DNA of 17,500 bases from Conus ventricosus. Lineage: Eukaryota > Mollusca > Gastropoda > Neogastropoda > Conidae. Positions 15,870 through 17,500 of the stretch are shown here, piece after piece. The stretch is taken from assembly GCA_018398815.1 (NCBI GenBank), contig CM031616.1:32466292-32483791 (forward strand), given 5' to 3'. A program made the translations under genes and the position numbers. The stretch's first letter is position 1. The number at the start of each line of letters is the position of its first letter. Below the pieces are notes generated by a model, which was not told the DNA's origin, did not search any database, and worked only from the letters and a program-made list of their open reading frames with translations.

Positions 15870-16099
15870 GTCAGGCCCGCGCCACCTGGGCGGGTGGAGA
15901 CGACATGAAGGTGGGGGGTCAGTTCCAGTGGAATGACGGCACCCCGCTGCCAAACCACAGTCCTCTCTGGGTGTCTGGAAAAGAGGTCGAAAAGGCGAGT
16001 CCCGGGAAGAGCTGCGTGTGGCTGTTCCAAAGCGCGCGCCTGTCTGTCGCCGGCTGTGAGGCAACGCACCTCTTCGTCTGTCAGAAAGACTACATCTAG
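15870..16099 (+). CDS. PAN/apple + C-type lectin protein, exon 3 (second half of lectin domain, stop)
   Basis: Exon 3 encodes residues 187-261 and ends at TAG 16097-16099. It completes the C-type lectin-like domain: WAGGDD (192-197) at the place of the usual WIGL strand, FQWNDGTPL (204-212), C234 and C248 for the inner disulfide, and FVC with C256 pairing with C158. The product ends five residues after C256, so there is no membrane anchor and the protein is likely secreted. The EPN/QPD triplet and the WND motif of calcium-dependent sugar-binding lectins are not seen; the corresponding stretches read WVSGKEVEK and ARLSVAGC. Calcium-dependent sugar binding is therefore doubtful. Acceptor TTTCAG at 15869 gives phase 1, matching exon 2. 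Function in immunity or shell/mucus biology would be a guess. Confidence 0.8.
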
Positions 16100-16286
16100 A
16101 CGGCCTTGACAGTGAAGGCCTCGCTACATGACCTTTTTGAGCGGGGTCGTGGACTTTTGCATTGTGGATTTCGGCCCCACAGTTGTTGTTTTTTTCACAA
16201 TGGTACAAATGTAAACTTGTATGTTCAGTTGATAGTAGCTCTCTTAAAAACCCATTCATACCATTCATAAGCACTTTAACATACAG
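16100..16286 (+). other. Probable start of the 3' UTR
   Basis: Follows the stop codon. No AATAAA or ATTAAA signal is seen before the microsatellites, so the transcript end is not placed. Confidence 0.4.
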
Positions 16287-16327
<41 letters not shown>

Positions 16328-16340
16328 CACACGCACGCAC

Positions 16341-16380
<40 letters not shown>

Positions 16381-16381
16381 C

Positions 16382-16431
<50 letters not shown>

Positions 16432-16432
16432 A
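16287..16432 (+). repeat. (CT)n-(CGCA)n-(CA)n compound microsatellite
   Basis: CT repeats to about 16328, CGCA repeats to about 16382, then CA repeats. Its order is the reverse complement of the tract at 16541-16676. Confidence 0.97.
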
Positions 16433-16540
16433 CTCACCATGGTCTTCTTTTTGGTAAGTGATGATTAACGATGAGAGGAGATCAAAGTGCTTGAACATGA
16501 CTAACAAGGTATCATTTTGTGTGCACAGATTGTGTATATA

Positions 16541-17500
<960 letters not shown>

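Overview
The window reads as non-coding-rich nuclear DNA of an invertebrate animal, most likely a mollusc. This rests on long CA/GT, GA and homopolymer tracts, many dispersed repeats, one LINE, and one small intron-containing gene for a secreted PAN/apple plus C-type-lectin protein, a type common in gastropods and bivalves. The taxon is an inference; nothing in the sequence names a species.

Layout. (1) Positions 1 to about 6490 form an old, imperfect palindrome. Blocks at 1-1167, 2040-2275 and 2285-2735 recur in reverse complement, in mirrored order, at 5248-6490, 4946-5150 and 3445-3870, around a central spacer of roughly 0.5 kb. The left arm runs off the window edge. I see no protein-coding gene in it. 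(2) Inside the arms, at non-mirrored places, sit two copies of an about 0.7-0.8 kb dispersed element (1234-2031 minus, about 4118-4826 plus). The first copy has a tRNA-like 5' end with Pol III A and B boxes. A third, 5'-truncated copy lies at 13604-13935, in intron 2 of the gene. (3) Positions 6490-7400 hold small foldback repeats and a hammerhead-like motif. (4) Positions 7409-10609 hold a CR1/L2-like LINE: AP endonuclease and reverse transcriptase in one long frame, one frameshift near 9585, then the C-terminal domain, a 3' stem-loop and an (ATT)n tail. (5) Positions 11112-16099 hold a three-exon gene on the plus strand. Exons 11112-11484, 12463-12645 and 15870-16099 join in phase 1 at both junctions and give a 261-residue product: signal peptide, PAN/apple-like module, C-type lectin-like domain. 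(6) The introns and 3' flank carry alternating CA and GT microsatellites.

The most interesting structures are the ~6.5 kb palindrome; intron 1, whose 3' splice site directly abuts a (GT)n tract instead of a pyrimidine tract and which has a matching (CA)n tract near its 5' end; the tRNA-headed repeat family; and a composite CT/CA versus GT/GA inverted repeat just past the stop codon. All alignments were made by eye; no identity percentage was computed.
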